NCBI GenBank assembly: GCA_934457115.1
Contig: CAKSHI010000006.1
Location: 25,709-89,708, forward strand
Direction: 5' to 3'
From: an uncultured Eubacteriales bacterium
GTDB lineage: Bacteria; Bacillota; Clostridia; Oscillospirales; Acutalibacteraceae
Length of the DNA: 64,000 nt
A model generated the notes under the pieces. The model was not told where the DNA came from and ran no database searches. It worked only from the letters and a program-made list of their open reading frames with translations. Position 1 is the stretch's first letter, and each line of letters begins with the position of its first letter. The position numbers were made by a program, and so were the translations under genes. This document shows, piece by piece, positions 9,189 to 19,622 of this stretch.

Positions 9189-10192
9189 GGCATGCTAATG
9201 TAGCTATGTTTATACCTCATAATGGTTGTCCAAATCAATGCAGCTTTTGTGACCAACGATACATTACGGGTTCAAAAAATCAGGTTTCGCCAAACCAAGT
9301 ATATGATGTTTTGCTTGATGCTAAAAACAATTTAGGCGGAAAAGATATTGAGTCTGAAATAGCCTTTTTTGGCGGAAGTTTCACTGCTATAGACAAAGAG
9401 TATATGATGAGCCTTTTAGACACTGCATATGAATTTGTAAAGGATGGATGTTTCAAGGGTATAAGGATATCGACGAGACCTGATGCTATAGATGAAGAAA
9501 TTCTTAATATTTTAAAGGAAAGAGGAGTTTCATCTATAGAATTGGGCGCTCAAAGTATGGACGATGAGGTTTTGAAAGTGAACCGTAGAGGTCATAGCAG
9601 CCTTGATGTAATAAAGTCTTCCGAGTTAATTAAAAAATATGGCTTTTCCTTGGGACTTCAAATGATGACAGGCCTTTATAAAAGCAATATATTGAAGGAT
9701 ATAGAAACAGCAGAGAAATTTATAAACATAAGGCCTGAGACTGTCAGGATTTATCCTACGATTATAATGAAGAATACTCTTCTTGCAGATCTTTATTATA
9801 AGGGCGAATATGCTACATATTCTTTGGAGGATACAATCGGTCTTTGCTCAAAACTTTTACGTATGTTTGAAAAAGAAAATATAGAAGTAATAAGGCTTGG
9901 CCTTCACGACACTGAAAGTATGAAAGAAAATATGGTTTCAGGGCCGTGGCATCCTGCTTTAAGCGAACTTTGTCAAAGTTATAATTTTTATAAGGACATT
10001 GTTTCGTTTATAGAGGAAAATAATATATCGTATAAAAATATAGATATATTTGTTAATCCAAGCTGTATTTCAAAGTTTATAGGTCAAAAACGTGAAAATA
10101 TAAAGAAATTTAAAAATATCGGCTTAGTTGTTAAGGTTAAGCCCGATAAAAGTATAAAAGTAAACGATTTTAGGATTGAAAAGGGTAGGTGA
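9185..10192 (+). CDS. Radical SAM protein (Elp3/YhcC-like), function unassigned
   Basis: The first residues carry the iron-sulfur cluster motif with Cys15, Cys19 and Cys22 (HNGCPNQCSFC), followed by EIAFFGGSFTAID and ISTRPDAI, giving a radical SAM TIM barrel similar to the catalytic half of Elp3. No acetyltransferase or TRAM domain is present, and the protein is 335 residues. Genes of this type sit between rnc and smc in many Clostridia, but their reaction is not established; a tRNA or other RNA modification is a reasonable guess only. Start is TTG 9185, overlapping the rnc stop (TTGA), with GGAGATGATGGG upstream. It ends five bases before smc. Confidence 0.88.
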   Translation: MRHANVAMFIPHNGCPNQCSFCDQRYITGSKNQVSPNQVYDVLLDAKNNLGGKDIESEIAFFGGSFTAIDKEYMMSLLDTAYEFVKDGCFKGIRISTRPDAIDEEILNILKERGVSSIELGAQSMDDEVLKVNRRGHSSLDVIKSSELIKKYGFSLGLQMMTGLYKSNILKDIETAEKFINIRPETVRIYPTIIMKNTLLADLYYKGEYATYSLEDTIGLCSKLLRMFEKENIEVIRLGLHDTESMKENMVSGPWHPALSELCQSYNFYKDIVSFIEENNISYKNIDIFVNPSCISKFIGQKRENIKKFKNIGLVVKVKPDKSIKVNDFRIEKGR

Positions 10193-10196
10193 AACA

Positions 10197-13100
10197 GTGC
10201 TACTTAAATCACTTGAACTTCATGGATTTAAAACATTTCCGGATAAAACCAAGCTTTCATTTAATGAAGGAATAACTGCTGTAGTAGGTCCAAACGGAAG
10301 CGGTAAGAGTAATATAAGTGACGCCATAAGGTGGGTTCTTGGGGAGCAATCTGTTAAAGCACTTCGTTGTTCTAAGATGGAAGACGTAATATTTGGCGGG
10401 ACCCCTACGAGGAAGTCTCAAGGATTTTCAGAGGTTACTCTTACTATAGATAATAAAAGCAGAAGACTGCCTTTTGATAATGATGATGTCGCTATTTCAA
10501 GGAGATATTATAGATCAGGTGAGAGTGAGTATCTAATAAACAAGGCTGTGGTAAGGCTTAAAGATATTAATGAGCTGTTTATGGATACAGGGCTTGGTAA
10601 AGACGGATACTCTATGATTAGTCAAGGTAAGATAGACAGCATCGTTTCTTCCAGGTCTGAGGACAGGCGTGAAATATTTGAAGAAGCAGCAGGAATATCA
10701 AGGTTTAAATATAGAAAGCTCGAGGCTCAAAAAAAGCTTGCACAGGCCGAAGAAAACCTTTTAAGATTAAAAGATATTTTAAAGGAACTTGAAGAACGAG
10801 TGGGTCCCTTAAAAGAGCAAGCATCTAAGGCGAAAGAATATATAGACCTTGCAAATGAGAAACGTTCTTTAGAAATAGGTATATGGTTAGATGTACTCAA
10901 TAAATCAGGTGCGATATTAAATGATCATCAGGCGAAAATAGCCGTTGCATCGGGTCAGCACCAAGAAATCGAAGACGACATAGAAAAAATCCAAAAAGAA
11001 ACGGAAGAAATATTCTTAAAGTCAAACTCCATTTCTGCAATTATTGAAGAGTCGAGAAAACAAATCTCAATTTTAGAAGAGCAGGCAAATCAAAAGATAT
11101 CAAAGGCCTCAGTACTTGAAAATGATATACTCCATAATGATGAAAATATCAAAAGAATAGAAAATGAAATTTGCGAAATAAGAGATTCGTTTGAAAATAT
11201 AGATAGTAAAATACTAGAGAGAAAAGAACGCATAGATAAAACGAATTCATTTATAAATGAAAAACAATCATCTTTAGAAGAAGCTAATATTAGGTACCAA
11301 AACTTAAAAAGCAATCTTGAGGAATTTTCCAGTAACTTGGATAGCCTTTCAAAGGAACTTTCGGATTTAAAGCTTAGTGCTTCCAATAAAAAGGTAAGTA
11401 TTCTAACTTTGGAGTCTTCTATAGAAGACTTGAAATTAAGATATTCTAGATTTGACACAGTTGTGGACGATTATAAGACAAGGATATCAAAACTTGAAAA
11501 GGCTCTTTTAGACTATAATGAAATGGCTAATGAATCTAAAAGTAAAATTGATTACATAGAAAACTCTATTAAGGGTTATGAAATTAAGCTTAGCAACAAA
11601 AAACAAAAGTCAACTGAACTTAAAAAGGAATCTGACAAGCTGTCATTAGATGCAGAGAGTAAAATTAGGAGAATACGTATTTTAGAGGACCTTGAAAGGA
11701 ACTTAGAGGGTTTTGCGCAAAGTGTTAAGTCTGTGATGAAAGAAGCAAAAAACGGTGCAATTAGCGGCGTACATGGCCCAATATCTAAGATTATAAAGGT
11801 TGAGTCTAAGTTTTCTATAGCTCTCGAAATAGCTTTGGGAGCTTCTATGCAAAATATAGTAGTGGAGACGGAAGCTGATGCTAAAAATGCCATTGCAGTT
11901 TTAAAACGAAAAAATCTAGGTAGGGCAACATTTCTTCCAATATCAACTATAAAGGGAAAATTTATTGATAAAAAAGATTTTGAAAATCTAGATGGATATG
12001 TAGGAATAGCATATGAGCTTTGCAGTTATGATAAGCAGTATGATGAGATAGTAAAATCTTTGCTTGGAAGGATAATAGTTGCCGAGAATCTAAATTGTGC
12101 GACCGAAATTGCCAAAAGGTTTAATTATCGATTTAAAGTAGTTACATTAGACGGCCAAGTTGTAAATGCAGGGGGTTCATTAACCGGAGGTTCGATGTCT
12201 AAAAATGCCGGTATTTTAAGCCGCACATCTGAAATTGAAAGGCTTAAAACAGAGGCAGAAGATCTAAAACAAAGGGCAAATAAGTCATATATGGCTTATA
12301 AGGAAACTGAAGCAGCTATATATAATTTAGAGTCCATTATTTTAGGAAGCAAAGGAGATCTATCAAGAGCCAAAGAGGACCACATAAGGATATTGGCAGA
12401 GTGTAGAAACGTGAACTCTGAAAAGGAGAGCGTTAGTAAGCTGCTTTTGAATAATGAAAATGAGAAAACTGAAACCTTTGAAAAAATAGAACAGTCTAAG
12501 TGTTCATTTCAAAGGGCTAAGGATGATTATAGGATTTATTTAACCAAGATAGATGAAGTCGAAGAAAAGATATCAGGTATATCCGGTGATAAAGACAGCA
12601 TAAGTAAAGATCGTGAAGAGCTTATAGAACAAATACAACAATTGAAACTTGCTATACTTACAGCTCAAAAAGATAATGAGGCCTTAAATTATGAAATAAG
12701 ATCTATGGAGGACTCTAAACTTCATCAAAATCAAAGAATAAATTCGCTTGAAAATCAGATAACATACTTTAAAAACAAAAGCAAAAAAATTGTAAGTGAT
12801 ATTGCCACTTTAAACAAAGAATCTCAAGAGTTAAAGAAAATGGCAAAGGCAGAAAATAAAAAAATCACTGATAATGCCTCAAAAAAAATAGGTTTCGAGA
12901 AACGCTCGGCTGAGCTTAGACAAGTCGAAAGAGATAGGTCCTTAGACAAAGAGAAGATTTCTAAAGAACTTGCAAGGCTTGAGGAACAAAAAAGCGGTAT
13001 TCAAAAGGAATATGACGCTATTATAGCAAAGCTTTGGGAAGAATATGAACTTACAAGAAGAGAAGCTGAGGAAACCGTAAAAAGAATAAGTGATATTCAT

Positions 13101-13781
13101 GAGGCAAAGAGAATTTTAAATGAAATAAAGTTAAAGATTAAAAAATTAGGCTCTATAAATATTGCTGCAATAGAAGAATATAAAGAAGTATCGTCAAGAT
13201 ATGAATTTATGAAGGAGCAAATTGATGATATTGAAAAATCGAAGACGGAGCTTACCAAGCTTACATTAGATCTTACAAAACAAATGAGAGAGCTTTTTGA
13301 AGAACGCTTTAAAGAAATTAATACTAATTTCATGTCGACATTTAAAGAGTTGTTTGGTGGAGGAAGGGCGGAGCTTATGTTAACCGACCCTTCTGACGTC
13401 TTGAGCTCCGGCATAGAAATAAGCGTAGAACCTCCGGGAAAAATAGTAGCACACTTGGAGGCACTTTCAGGCGGAGAAAAAGCATTAGTTGCTATTGCTC
13501 TATACTTTGCTATAATGAAAGTAAGTCCTGCACCGTTTTGTGTACTTGATGAAATCGAAGCGGCACTTGACGATGTAAATGTCTATAGATATGCTGCATA
13601 TTTAAGAAAAATGAATGCAAATACTCAGTTTATTGTTATAACTCATAGAAGAGGTACAATGGAGGAAGCAGATGTCCTATATGGCGTTACAATGCAGGAT
13701 GAGGGAGTTTCAAGGTTGTTGGAGCTTAAGGTATCCGAACTGGAACAAAACCGCGAGTTAAATAATATAAATAAGGGGTGA
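10197..13781 (+). CDS. smc: Chromosome segregation ATPase SMC
   Basis: SMC with ScpA/ScpB condenses and segregates the chromosome. The N-terminal ATPase half has Walker A GPNGSGKSN near residue 31; two long coiled coils (about 170-500 and 680-1010) flank a hinge with GVHGPISKII and LGRATFLPIS; the C-terminal half carries the signature LSGGEKALVAIAL and Walker B FCVLDEIEAALDD. The length of 1194 residues is normal. GTG 10197 gives the family start MLLKSLELHGFKTFPDK and has AGGTGA five bases upstream, overlapping the stop of the preceding gene; an in-frame codon at 10176 would overlap that gene by 17 bases. ftsY follows after six bases. Confidence 0.97.
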   Translation: MLLKSLELHGFKTFPDKTKLSFNEGITAVVGPNGSGKSNISDAIRWVLGEQSVKALRCSKMEDVIFGGTPTRKSQGFSEVTLTIDNKSRRLPFDNDDVAISRRYYRSGESEYLINKAVVRLKDINELFMDTGLGKDGYSMISQGKIDSIVSSRSEDRREIFEEAAGISRFKYRKLEAQKKLAQAEENLLRLKDILKELEERVGPLKEQASKAKEYIDLANEKRSLEIGIWLDVLNKSGAILNDHQAKIAVASGQHQEIEDDIEKIQKETEEIFLKSNSISAIIEESRKQISILEEQANQKISKASVLENDILHNDENIKRIENEICEIRDSFENIDSKILERKERIDKTNSFINEKQSSLEEANIRYQNLKSNLEEFSSNLDSLSKELSDLKLSASNKKVSILTLESSIEDLKLRYSRFDTVVDDYKTRISKLEKALLDYNEMANESKSKIDYIENSIKGYEIKLSNKKQKSTELKKESDKLSLDAESKIRRIRILEDLERNLEGFAQSVKSVMKEAKNGAISGVHGPISKIIKVESKFSIALEIALGASMQNIVVETEADAKNAIAVLKRKNLGRATFLPISTIKGKFIDKKDFENLDGYVGIAYELCSYDKQYDEIVKSLLGRIIVAENLNCATEIAKRFNYRFKVVTLDGQVVNAGGSLTGGSMSKNAGILSRTSEIERLKTEAEDLKQRANKSYMAYKETEAAIYNLESIILGSKGDLSRAKEDHIRILAECRNVNSEKESVSKLLLNNENEKTETFEKIEQSKCSFQRAKDDYRIYLTKIDEVEEKISGISGDKDSISKDREELIEQIQQLKLAILTAQKDNEALNYEIRSMEDSKLHQNQRINSLENQITYFKNKSKKIVSDIATLNKESQELKKMAKAENKKITDNASKKIGFEKRSAELRQVERDRSLDKEKISKELARLEEQKSGIQKEYDAIIAKLWEEYELTRREAEETVKRISDIHEAKRILNEIKLKIKKLGSINIAAIEEYKEVSSRYEFMKEQIDDIEKSKTELTKLTLDLTKQMRELFEERFKEINTNFMSTFKELFGGGRAELMLTDPSDVLSSGIEISVEPPGKIVAHLEALSGGEKALVAIALYFAIMKVSPAPFCVLDEIEAALDDVNVYRYAAYLRKMNANTQFIVITHRRGTMEEADVLYGVTMQDEGVSRLLELKVSELEQNRELNNINKG

Positions 13782-13787
13782 ATTATT

Positions 13788-14708
13788 ATGGGACTTTTTA
13801 GTAAAATAAAGAATGGATTAAAGAAAACAAGATCCGGGGTTTTTGGGCAAATAAATTCGATGATTAAGACTTTTAGCAAAATCGATGAAGAACTTTTCGA
13901 AGAGTTGGAAGAAATATTAATCATGGGTGATGTGGGGATTAAGACCTCATCCCATATTTGCGAAAAATTAAGGGAAAAAGTAAAGAAAGAAAAAGTTAAG
14001 GATCCGCAGGAAATAAATAGGCTTCTTTTAGAAATAATTTCTGAAATGTTGAGTGGAGGTCAGGAATTAAATATAGAAACAAAACCCTCCATAATATTGG
14101 TTATAGGTGTTAATGGTGTAGGAAAAACCACAACAATAGGTAAACTTGCATCTAAATTAAAAAAAGACGGAAAAAAGGTAATCTTAGGTGCTGCAGATAC
14201 TTTTCGTGCTGCGGCGATAGATCAGCTTCAAGTTTGGGCGGATCGATCTAAGGTGGATATAATAAAGCAATCTGAGGGTTCTGACCCGGCGGCGGTAGTG
14301 TTTGATTCTATTTCAGCGGCTAAAGCGAGAAATGCCGATGTAATTATTTGCGATACGGCAGGAAGATTGCATAATAAGAAAAACCTTATGGCGGAGCTTA
14401 ATAAAATCAATAGAATAATAGATAGAGAATTGCCGGATGCATCTAAGGAAATTTTACTTGTTGTCGATGCGACCACAGGGCAAAATGCGATAAATCAAGC
14501 TAAAGAATTTAAGGATGCTGCAGGAATTACGGGCATAGTACTTACAAAACTTGACGGTACTGCAAAGGGCGGAGTTGTTTTGGCGATTAAAGATGAACTA
14601 GGACTTCCGGTCAAATTTGTTGGGGTTGGAGAACAAATAGATGATTTACAGGAGTTTGTCCCCGATGAGTTTGCAAAGGCTCTATTTTCTAAGGAGGATG
14701 AAGAATGA
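13788..14708 (+). CDS. ftsY: Signal recognition particle receptor FtsY
   Basis: FtsY is the membrane-associated GTPase that docks SRP-ribosome complexes to the translocon. It has the N domain (about 1-90) and the G domain with [40 protein letters not shown] and [10 protein letters not shown]. At 306 residues it lacks the long acidic A domain, as usual for Bacillota. Many Clostridia carry ylxM-ffh next; here rdgB follows instead, in a four-base overlap (ATGA), so ffh lies elsewhere. Confidence 0.97.
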   Translation: MGLFSKIKNGLKKTRSGVFGQINSMIKTFSKIDEELFEELEEILIMGDVGIKTSSHICEKLREKVKKEKVKDPQEINRLLLEIISEMLSGGQELNIETKPSIILVIGVNGVGKTTTIGKLASKLKKDGKKVILGAADTFRAAAIDQLQVWADRSKVDIIKQSEGSDPAAVVFDSISAAKARNADVIICDTAGRLHNKKNLMAELNKINRIIDRELPDASKEILLVVDATTGQNAINQAKEFKDAAGITGIVLTKLDGTAKGGVVLAIKDELGLPVKFVGVGEQIDDLQEFVPDEFAKALFSKEDEE

Positions 14709-15316
14709 CTTTTATAATAGCAACAAATAATGAACATAAGCTTTTCGAGTTAAAGAAGATTTTAATTCCTTTAGGAATAGATGCACTTTCGGCCAAAGAA
14801 GCAAATGTAAATCTTTTAGATGTAGAAGAAACCGGGACGACATTCGAGGAAAATGCAAAGCTTAAGGCGGAAGCAGCATTTAAGCTTACGGGTATGCCGT
14901 CTATTGCGGATGATTCCGGGCTTGAGGTAGACGCTTTAAACGGGGAACCCGGAATTTATTCATCAAGATATTCAGGCAAGGATGCAACTGATCAAAGGAA
15001 TATTGACAAGCTTTTAGAAAAGCTTAAGGATGTACCTGATGAGAAGAGAACAGCAAGGTTTGTATGCACTATTTGTTGTATACTTCCAAGCAAAGAATAC
15101 ATTTTTGTCAGAGGAACTGTTGAGGGCAAGATAGCTTTTTCTAAAAAGGGAGAGTCCGGGTTTGGATATGACCCGATTTTTATAACTGAGAGCGGGAAGT
15201 CTTTTGCGGAACTTTCACCGGAAGAAAAAAATAGTATAAGCCATAGAGGCAATGCCCTAAGGATACTATCGCAAAAATTAAAAGATAAATTAAAGAAAGA
15301 CAATGAGGAAATTTAA
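14705..15316 (+). CDS. rdgB: XTP/dITP diphosphatase (non-canonical purine NTPase)
   Basis: The enzyme hydrolyses ITP, dITP and XTP and keeps deaminated purines out of nucleic acids. The 203-residue protein has the HAM1/RdgB motifs [43 protein letters not shown] and GFGYDPIF, and ends near SHRGNALR. Overlaps of four bases with ftsY and one base with yhbY point to one transcript. Pairing with yhbY, nadD, yqeK and rsfS downstream is common in Clostridia. Confidence 0.95.
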   Translation: MTFIIATNNEHKLFELKKILIPLGIDALSAKEANVNLLDVEETGTTFEENAKLKAEAAFKLTGMPSIADDSGLEVDALNGEPGIYSSRYSGKDATDQRNIDKLLEKLKDVPDEKRTARFVCTICCILPSKEYIFVRGTVEGKIAFSKKGESGFGYDPIFITESGKSFAELSPEEKNSISHRGNALRILSQKLKDKLKKDNEEI

Positions 15317-15618
15317 TGTTAAACAGTAAACAAAGAGCATTTTTAAAATCTCTTGCAAGCAATATAGATACAATACTTATGGTTGGAAAAGGCGGGATCA
15401 GCAGTGAGTTAATAAAACAAGCTGATGATGCACTAAGAAAAAGAGAATTAATAAAGGGAAAAGTACTTGAAACAGCAGAGGATAGTCCTATGGATATAGC
15501 ATTAGAAATAGCTAAGAACACCAATTCAGAGGTAGTGCAGGTTATAGGTTCTAAATTTGTTTTATTTAGGATAAACCCTAAAGAACCTAAAATAGAGCTA
15601 CCCAAGAAGAGAAGATAG
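15316..15618 (+). CDS. yhbY: CRM-domain RNA-binding protein YhbY
   Basis: A single CRM (YhbY) domain fills the 100 residues, starting [29 protein letters not shown], where the GKGG loop is the RNA-binding GxxG-like signature. YhbY binds pre-50S particles and is linked to ribosome assembly. The ATG overlaps the last base of the rdgB stop codon. nadD follows after 11 bases. Confidence 0.93.
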   Translation: MLNSKQRAFLKSLASNIDTILMVGKGGISSELIKQADDALRKRELIKGKVLETAEDSPMDIALEIAKNTNSEVVQVIGSKFVLFRINPKEPKIELPKKRR

Positions 15619-15629
15619 GAAAGACATCG

Positions 15630-16229
15630 ATGCAAAAGATTGCAATGTTTGGCGGGACATTTAATCCTATCCATAAAGGACATATCCAAACGGCGCTCTA
15701 CTTCAAGGATAAGCTTTCTCTTGATAAGGTTATATTTATACCAACGTCTATTCCACCCCATAAGGAATTTAAAAGTGACGTCCCTGCGTATGTTAGATAC
15801 GATATGTGTAAGATGGTCACCGATAAATATAGTTTTTTTGATACTTTGGATATAGAAATAAAACGTAAGGGCAAAAGCTACACGATAGACACTCTAAAAG
15901 AACTTAAGGATATATATGATGTACCAAAGTTTTATGTTATTATGGGTGCAGATATGTTCTTAACCATTGAAGAGTGGAAGGACTATGAGGAAATTTTTAA
16001 GCTTTCTATTATTTGTGCTGTCCCTAGAAATCATGACAGTTATGATAAAATTTTAAAGCAAAAGGAGAAGCTTTCAAACAAAGTCTCGTGTGTAGTGGGA
16101 GATATGCCACTTGTCAATATATCTTCTTCTAAAATAAGAGAAATGATATCAAATAAAGAAAGTATAAAAGGCTTGGTTCCAACAGAGGTAGAGGAATATA
16201 TATATCAAAACAATTTGTATTGTGAGTGA
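15630..16229 (+). CDS. nadD: Nicotinate-nucleotide adenylyltransferase
   Basis: NadD converts nicotinate mononucleotide and ATP to deamido-NAD. The nucleotidyltransferase motif GGTFNPIHKGH lies at residues 8-18, and the second motif ISSSKIREMI near residue 168. The 199-residue length is normal. AGGAAAG precedes the ATG. It overlaps yqeK by four bases; nadD-yqeK-rsfS is a widespread Bacillota arrangement. Confidence 0.96.
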   Translation: MQKIAMFGGTFNPIHKGHIQTALYFKDKLSLDKVIFIPTSIPPHKEFKSDVPAYVRYDMCKMVTDKYSFFDTLDIEIKRKGKSYTIDTLKELKDIYDVPKFYVIMGADMFLTIEEWKDYEEIFKLSIICAVPRNHDSYDKILKQKEKLSNKVSCVVGDMPLVNISSSKIREMISNKESIKGLVPTEVEEYIYQNNLYCE

Positions 16230-16810
16230 AAAATATGACTATAGATAATTATAAAAAAATAATGCGTGAAAGACTCTCAGAAAAACGATTTTTACACTGC
16301 CTAAATGTTTCTAAGGAAGCTGTCTTTTTGGCAAAAAAGTATGGTGCTGATGAAAAAAAAGCGGAGCTTGCGGGTCTTTTACATGATATAATGAAGGAAG
16401 AAGAGACTAATCGTCAATTTGAAATATTTGATAAATATGGCGTTGAACTTAATGATATAGAAAAGATTACTCCAAAATTATGGCATGCCATGTCCGGGGC
16501 GTATTATATAAAAAATGTGCTAAAGATAGATGATGGCGATATTTTTAATGCAGTTAGGTATCATACTACGGGAAGAAAAAATATGTCACTTTTAGAAAAG
16601 ATAATATTTGTGGCGGACTTTACTTCCTTTGAGAGGGATTATGATGGTGTTGAAGAGATAAGAAAAGTTGCATATAAGGACTTGGATTTAGGGGTAATCG
16701 AAGGCTTAGCCTTTTCGTTAAAATCGTTGGCTTTAGATAAAAAAGCTATCCATAATGATACGATAGAGGGCTATAACTATATGATACTAAAACAAAAGGA
16801 GAATGTTTAA
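16226..16810 (+). CDS. yqeK: YqeK-type HD-domain Ap4A hydrolase
   Basis: The 194-residue protein has an HD phosphohydrolase core: RFLHCLNVSKEAV (metal-binding His), AGLLHDIMKE (His-Asp) and the distal VRYHTTGR and VADFTS motifs. Bacillus YqeK proteins of this family split diadenosine tetraphosphate symmetrically into two ADP. I keep GTG 16226, which overlaps the nadD stop (GTGA); ATG 16235 three codons on is an alternative. It ends with an overlap of one base with rsfS. Confidence 0.9.
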   Translation: MKNMTIDNYKKIMRERLSEKRFLHCLNVSKEAVFLAKKYGADEKKAELAGLLHDIMKEEETNRQFEIFDKYGVELNDIEKITPKLWHAMSGAYYIKNVLKIDDGDIFNAVRYHTTGRKNMSLLEKIIFVADFTSFERDYDGVEEIRKVAYKDLDLGVIEGLAFSLKSLALDKKAIHNDTIEGYNYMILKQKENV

Positions 16811-17154
16811 TGACAATATTAGAACTTGCTAAGGAAGCTGCTAAAATATTAGACAATAAAAAAGGAATAGAAGTAAAAGTAATAGATATAGAAGATGTAA
16901 GCTCTTTGGCGGATTATATGGTATTGGCAACGGGTACAAGCAGTACTCATGTAAAGGCTCTTGCAGATGAGGTTGAATTTGAGCTTAAACAAATAGGAAT
17001 CACTCCCCATAATATAGAGGGACATAGGTCTAACTCTTGGATATTACTTGATTATAGAGATGTAATTGTGCATGTATTTTCTAAAGAAGCAAGAGAGTTT
17101 TACGATTTAGACAGGCTTTGGAAAGATGGCAAAGAAATAGAGTTATCTCATTAA
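16810..17154 (+). CDS. rsfS: Ribosome silencing factor RsfS
   Basis: RsfS binds L14 on the 50S subunit and blocks subunit joining when nutrients are short. The 114-residue protein shows the family core DVSSLADYMVLATGTSSTHVKALADEVE and the end GHRSNSWILLDYRDVIVHVF. It overlaps the yqeK stop by one base and is followed by leuS after 18 bases with its own strong GGAGG site. Confidence 0.95.
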   Translation: MTILELAKEAAKILDNKKGIEVKVIDIEDVSSLADYMVLATGTSSTHVKALADEVEFELKQIGITPHNIEGHRSNSWILLDYRDVIVHVFSKEAREFYDLDRLWKDGKEIELSH

Positions 17155-17172
17155 TTATTTGGAGGAATAAAC

Positions 17173-19581
17173 TTGAATTATAATCATAAAAATATAGAAC
17201 CAAAGTGGCAGAAAATTTGGGAAGAAAAAAAGGCATTTAAAGCTTTCAATAAATCAACTAAACCTAAGTTTTATTCTCTTATAGAGTTTCCTTATCCGTC
17301 GGGTCAAGGGCTTCATGTAGGGCATCCAAGATCATACACGGCTCTTGACATTATATCAAGGAAAAAGAGGCTTGAAGGCTATAATGTTCTTTATCCTATG
17401 GGTTGGGATGCTTTTGGTCTTCCTACTGAAAATTTTGCCATTAAAAATCATATTCATCCTGAAATAGTTACCAAAAAAAATGTAGCAAGGTTTAAAAGCC
17501 AACTTAAATCTTTGGGATTATCCTTTGATTGGGATAGAGAAATTAATACAACTGACCCTAAGTACTATAAATGGACTCAATGGATATTTATACAACTATT
17601 TAAACATGGTCTTGCTTACAAAGATGAGGCAACCGTAAACTGGTGTACTTCTTGTAAATGTGTACTCGCTAACGAGGAAGTTGTTAACGGGGTATGTGAA
17701 AGATGTTCAAGCGAGGTTGTAAGAAAGGTAAAGTCCCAATGGATGCTAAGGATAACAAAATATGCTCAAAGGCTTATAGATGACCTTGAATTAGTGGATT
17801 ATCCTGATAGAGTAAAGGCTCAACAAAAAAATTGGATAGGCAGGTCTGAAGGGGCCGAGGTAAACTTTAAAACTACTGCAGGGGATACCCTAACAATATA
17901 TACTACAAGGCCGGATACCCTTTTTGGTGCAACCTATATGGTTATTTCCCCTGAACATAAGTTGATAGAGACATGGAAGGACAAGCTTTCAAACTTTGAT
18001 GAAGTAAAGGAATATCAATACCAAGCTTCTAAGAAGACAGACTTTGAAAGGACAGAGCTTTCTAAAGAAAAGACAGGTGTTAAGCTTGAGGGCGTTAGTG
18101 CTATCAATCCTGTAAACGGAAGGGAAATACCGATATTTATTTCGGATTATGTATTGGTTTCATATGGTACCGGTGCTATTATGGCAGTTCCGGCTCACGA
18201 TACAAGAGACTGGGAATTTGCAAAGAAGTTTAACTTACCTATAATAGAAGTAGTTGCCGGCGGAAATGTTCAAGATGAAGCATTTACTGACTGCTCACAA
18301 GGTACTATGGTAAATTCCGATTTTCTAGATGGACTTTGTGTAGAAGATGCAAAGGCTAAAATCATTAAATATTTAGAAGATAATAAGTTAGGACATAAAA
18401 AGGTAAACTTTAAGTTGCGTGATTGGGTATTTTCACGTCAAAGGTACTGGGGTGAGCCTATACCGATAGTTCACTGTGATAAGTGCGGTATGGTGCCCGT
18501 ACCGGAATCCGAGTTACCTCTTACACTTCCTATGGTAGACTCATACGAACCCACTGAAAACGGTGAATCTCCTTTAGCAAATATTACAGACTGGGTAGAA
18601 ACTACTTGTCCGGTTTGCGGAGGAAAGGCTAAGAGGGAAACTGACACAATGCCTCAATGGGCTGGGTCATCTTGGTACTTCCTAAGATATATTGATCCTG
18701 ATAATGACAAGGAATTAGCAAGCAAAGAGGCTATAGATTATTGGATGCCCGTCAATTGGTATAATGGTGGTATGGAACATACTACACTTCACTTGCTATA
18801 TAGTAGGTTCTGGTATAAGTTCTTATATGATATAGGAGTAGTACCAAATCCCGAACCATACGCTAAACGAACAAGTCATGGTATGATACTTGGTGAAAAC
18901 GGGGAAAAAATGAGCAAATCAAGGGGAAATGTTGTAAACCCGGATGAAATAGTAGCTGAATACGGCGCAGATACCATGAGACTTTACGAGATGTTTATAG
19001 GCGATTTTGAAAAGTCGGCACCATGGAGCTCTTCAAGTATAAAGGGCTCTAGAAGATTTATAGAACGCTATTGGAATTTCCAAACGATGTTAAGTGATGA
19101 GGAAGGCATTAGAAGTAATTTAGAAGTTTCTTTCCATAAGACAATTAAAAAGGTCGGCGAAGACATAGAAAATCTAAAGTTTAATACTGCTATAGCAAGT
19201 TTGATGGCTCTTTTGAACGAAATATATGCAACAAGCAAAATAACAAAAAAAGAATTAAAAGTATTCACTATACTTTTAAATCCATTTGCACCCCATGTTA
19301 CTGAAGAAGTATGGCAAAATATGAAGTTTAGCGATAATGCGCTTTATATGCAAAAGTGGCCGACTTATGATGAAGAAAAATGTGAGGACAAGGAAATAGA
19401 AATTGCTGTCCAAATCAATGGAAAGATTAAAACAAGGATAATGGTTAAGGCGGACATAGAGCAGCAAGAAGCCATTGAAATTGCAAAATCAAATGACAGC
19501 ATAAAGCCTTTACTAGACGGCAAGAATATAATAAAAGAAATATATGTCAAAGGAAAATTAATAAATATCGTTGCAAAGTAA
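17173..19581 (+). CDS. leuS: Leucyl-tRNA synthetase
   Basis: Class I synthetase charging tRNA-Leu. The HIGH-type motif is in [14 protein letters not shown] (about residues 39-52); the CP1 editing domain includes [14 protein letters not shown] and a zinc-type CTSCKC...CERCSSEV unit; the KMSKS motif is [10 protein letters not shown] near residue 577; an anticodon-binding helical domain follows. Length 802 is normal for bacteria. Start is TTG 17173 with GGAGG seven bases upstream. No T-box leader is visible in the short gap before it. Confidence 0.97.
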   Translation: MNYNHKNIEPKWQKIWEEKKAFKAFNKSTKPKFYSLIEFPYPSGQGLHVGHPRSYTALDIISRKKRLEGYNVLYPMGWDAFGLPTENFAIKNHIHPEIVTKKNVARFKSQLKSLGLSFDWDREINTTDPKYYKWTQWIFIQLFKHGLAYKDEATVNWCTSCKCVLANEEVVNGVCERCSSEVVRKVKSQWMLRITKYAQRLIDDLELVDYPDRVKAQQKNWIGRSEGAEVNFKTTAGDTLTIYTTRPDTLFGATYMVISPEHKLIETWKDKLSNFDEVKEYQYQASKKTDFERTELSKEKTGVKLEGVSAINPVNGREIPIFISDYVLVSYGTGAIMAVPAHDTRDWEFAKKFNLPIIEVVAGGNVQDEAFTDCSQGTMVNSDFLDGLCVEDAKAKIIKYLEDNKLGHKKVNFKLRDWVFSRQRYWGEPIPIVHCDKCGMVPVPESELPLTLPMVDSYEPTENGESPLANITDWVETTCPVCGGKAKRETDTMPQWAGSSWYFLRYIDPDNDKELASKEAIDYWMPVNWYNGGMEHTTLHLLYSRFWYKFLYDIGVVPNPEPYAKRTSHGMILGENGEKMSKSRGNVVNPDEIVAEYGADTMRLYEMFIGDFEKSAPWSSSSIKGSRRFIERYWNFQTMLSDEEGIRSNLEVSFHKTIKKVGEDIENLKFNTAIASLMALLNEIYATSKITKKELKVFTILLNPFAPHVTEEVWQNMKFSDNALYMQKWPTYDEEKCEDKEIEIAVQINGKIKTRIMVKADIEQQEAIEIAKSNDSIKPLLDGKNIIKEIYVKGKLINIVAK

Positions 19582-19622
19582 ACTTTGAATTTTTAATATT
19601 AAAATATATGGGGGAACTTACA

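Noticed and set aside
15180..15761. Minus-strand open frame of 193 codons
   Set aside because: Antisense across rdgB, yhbY and nadD, all of which are clear family members.
17155..17172. T-box leader before leuS
   Set aside because: Only 18 bases separate rsfS and leuS and no T-box sequence or terminator is visible.
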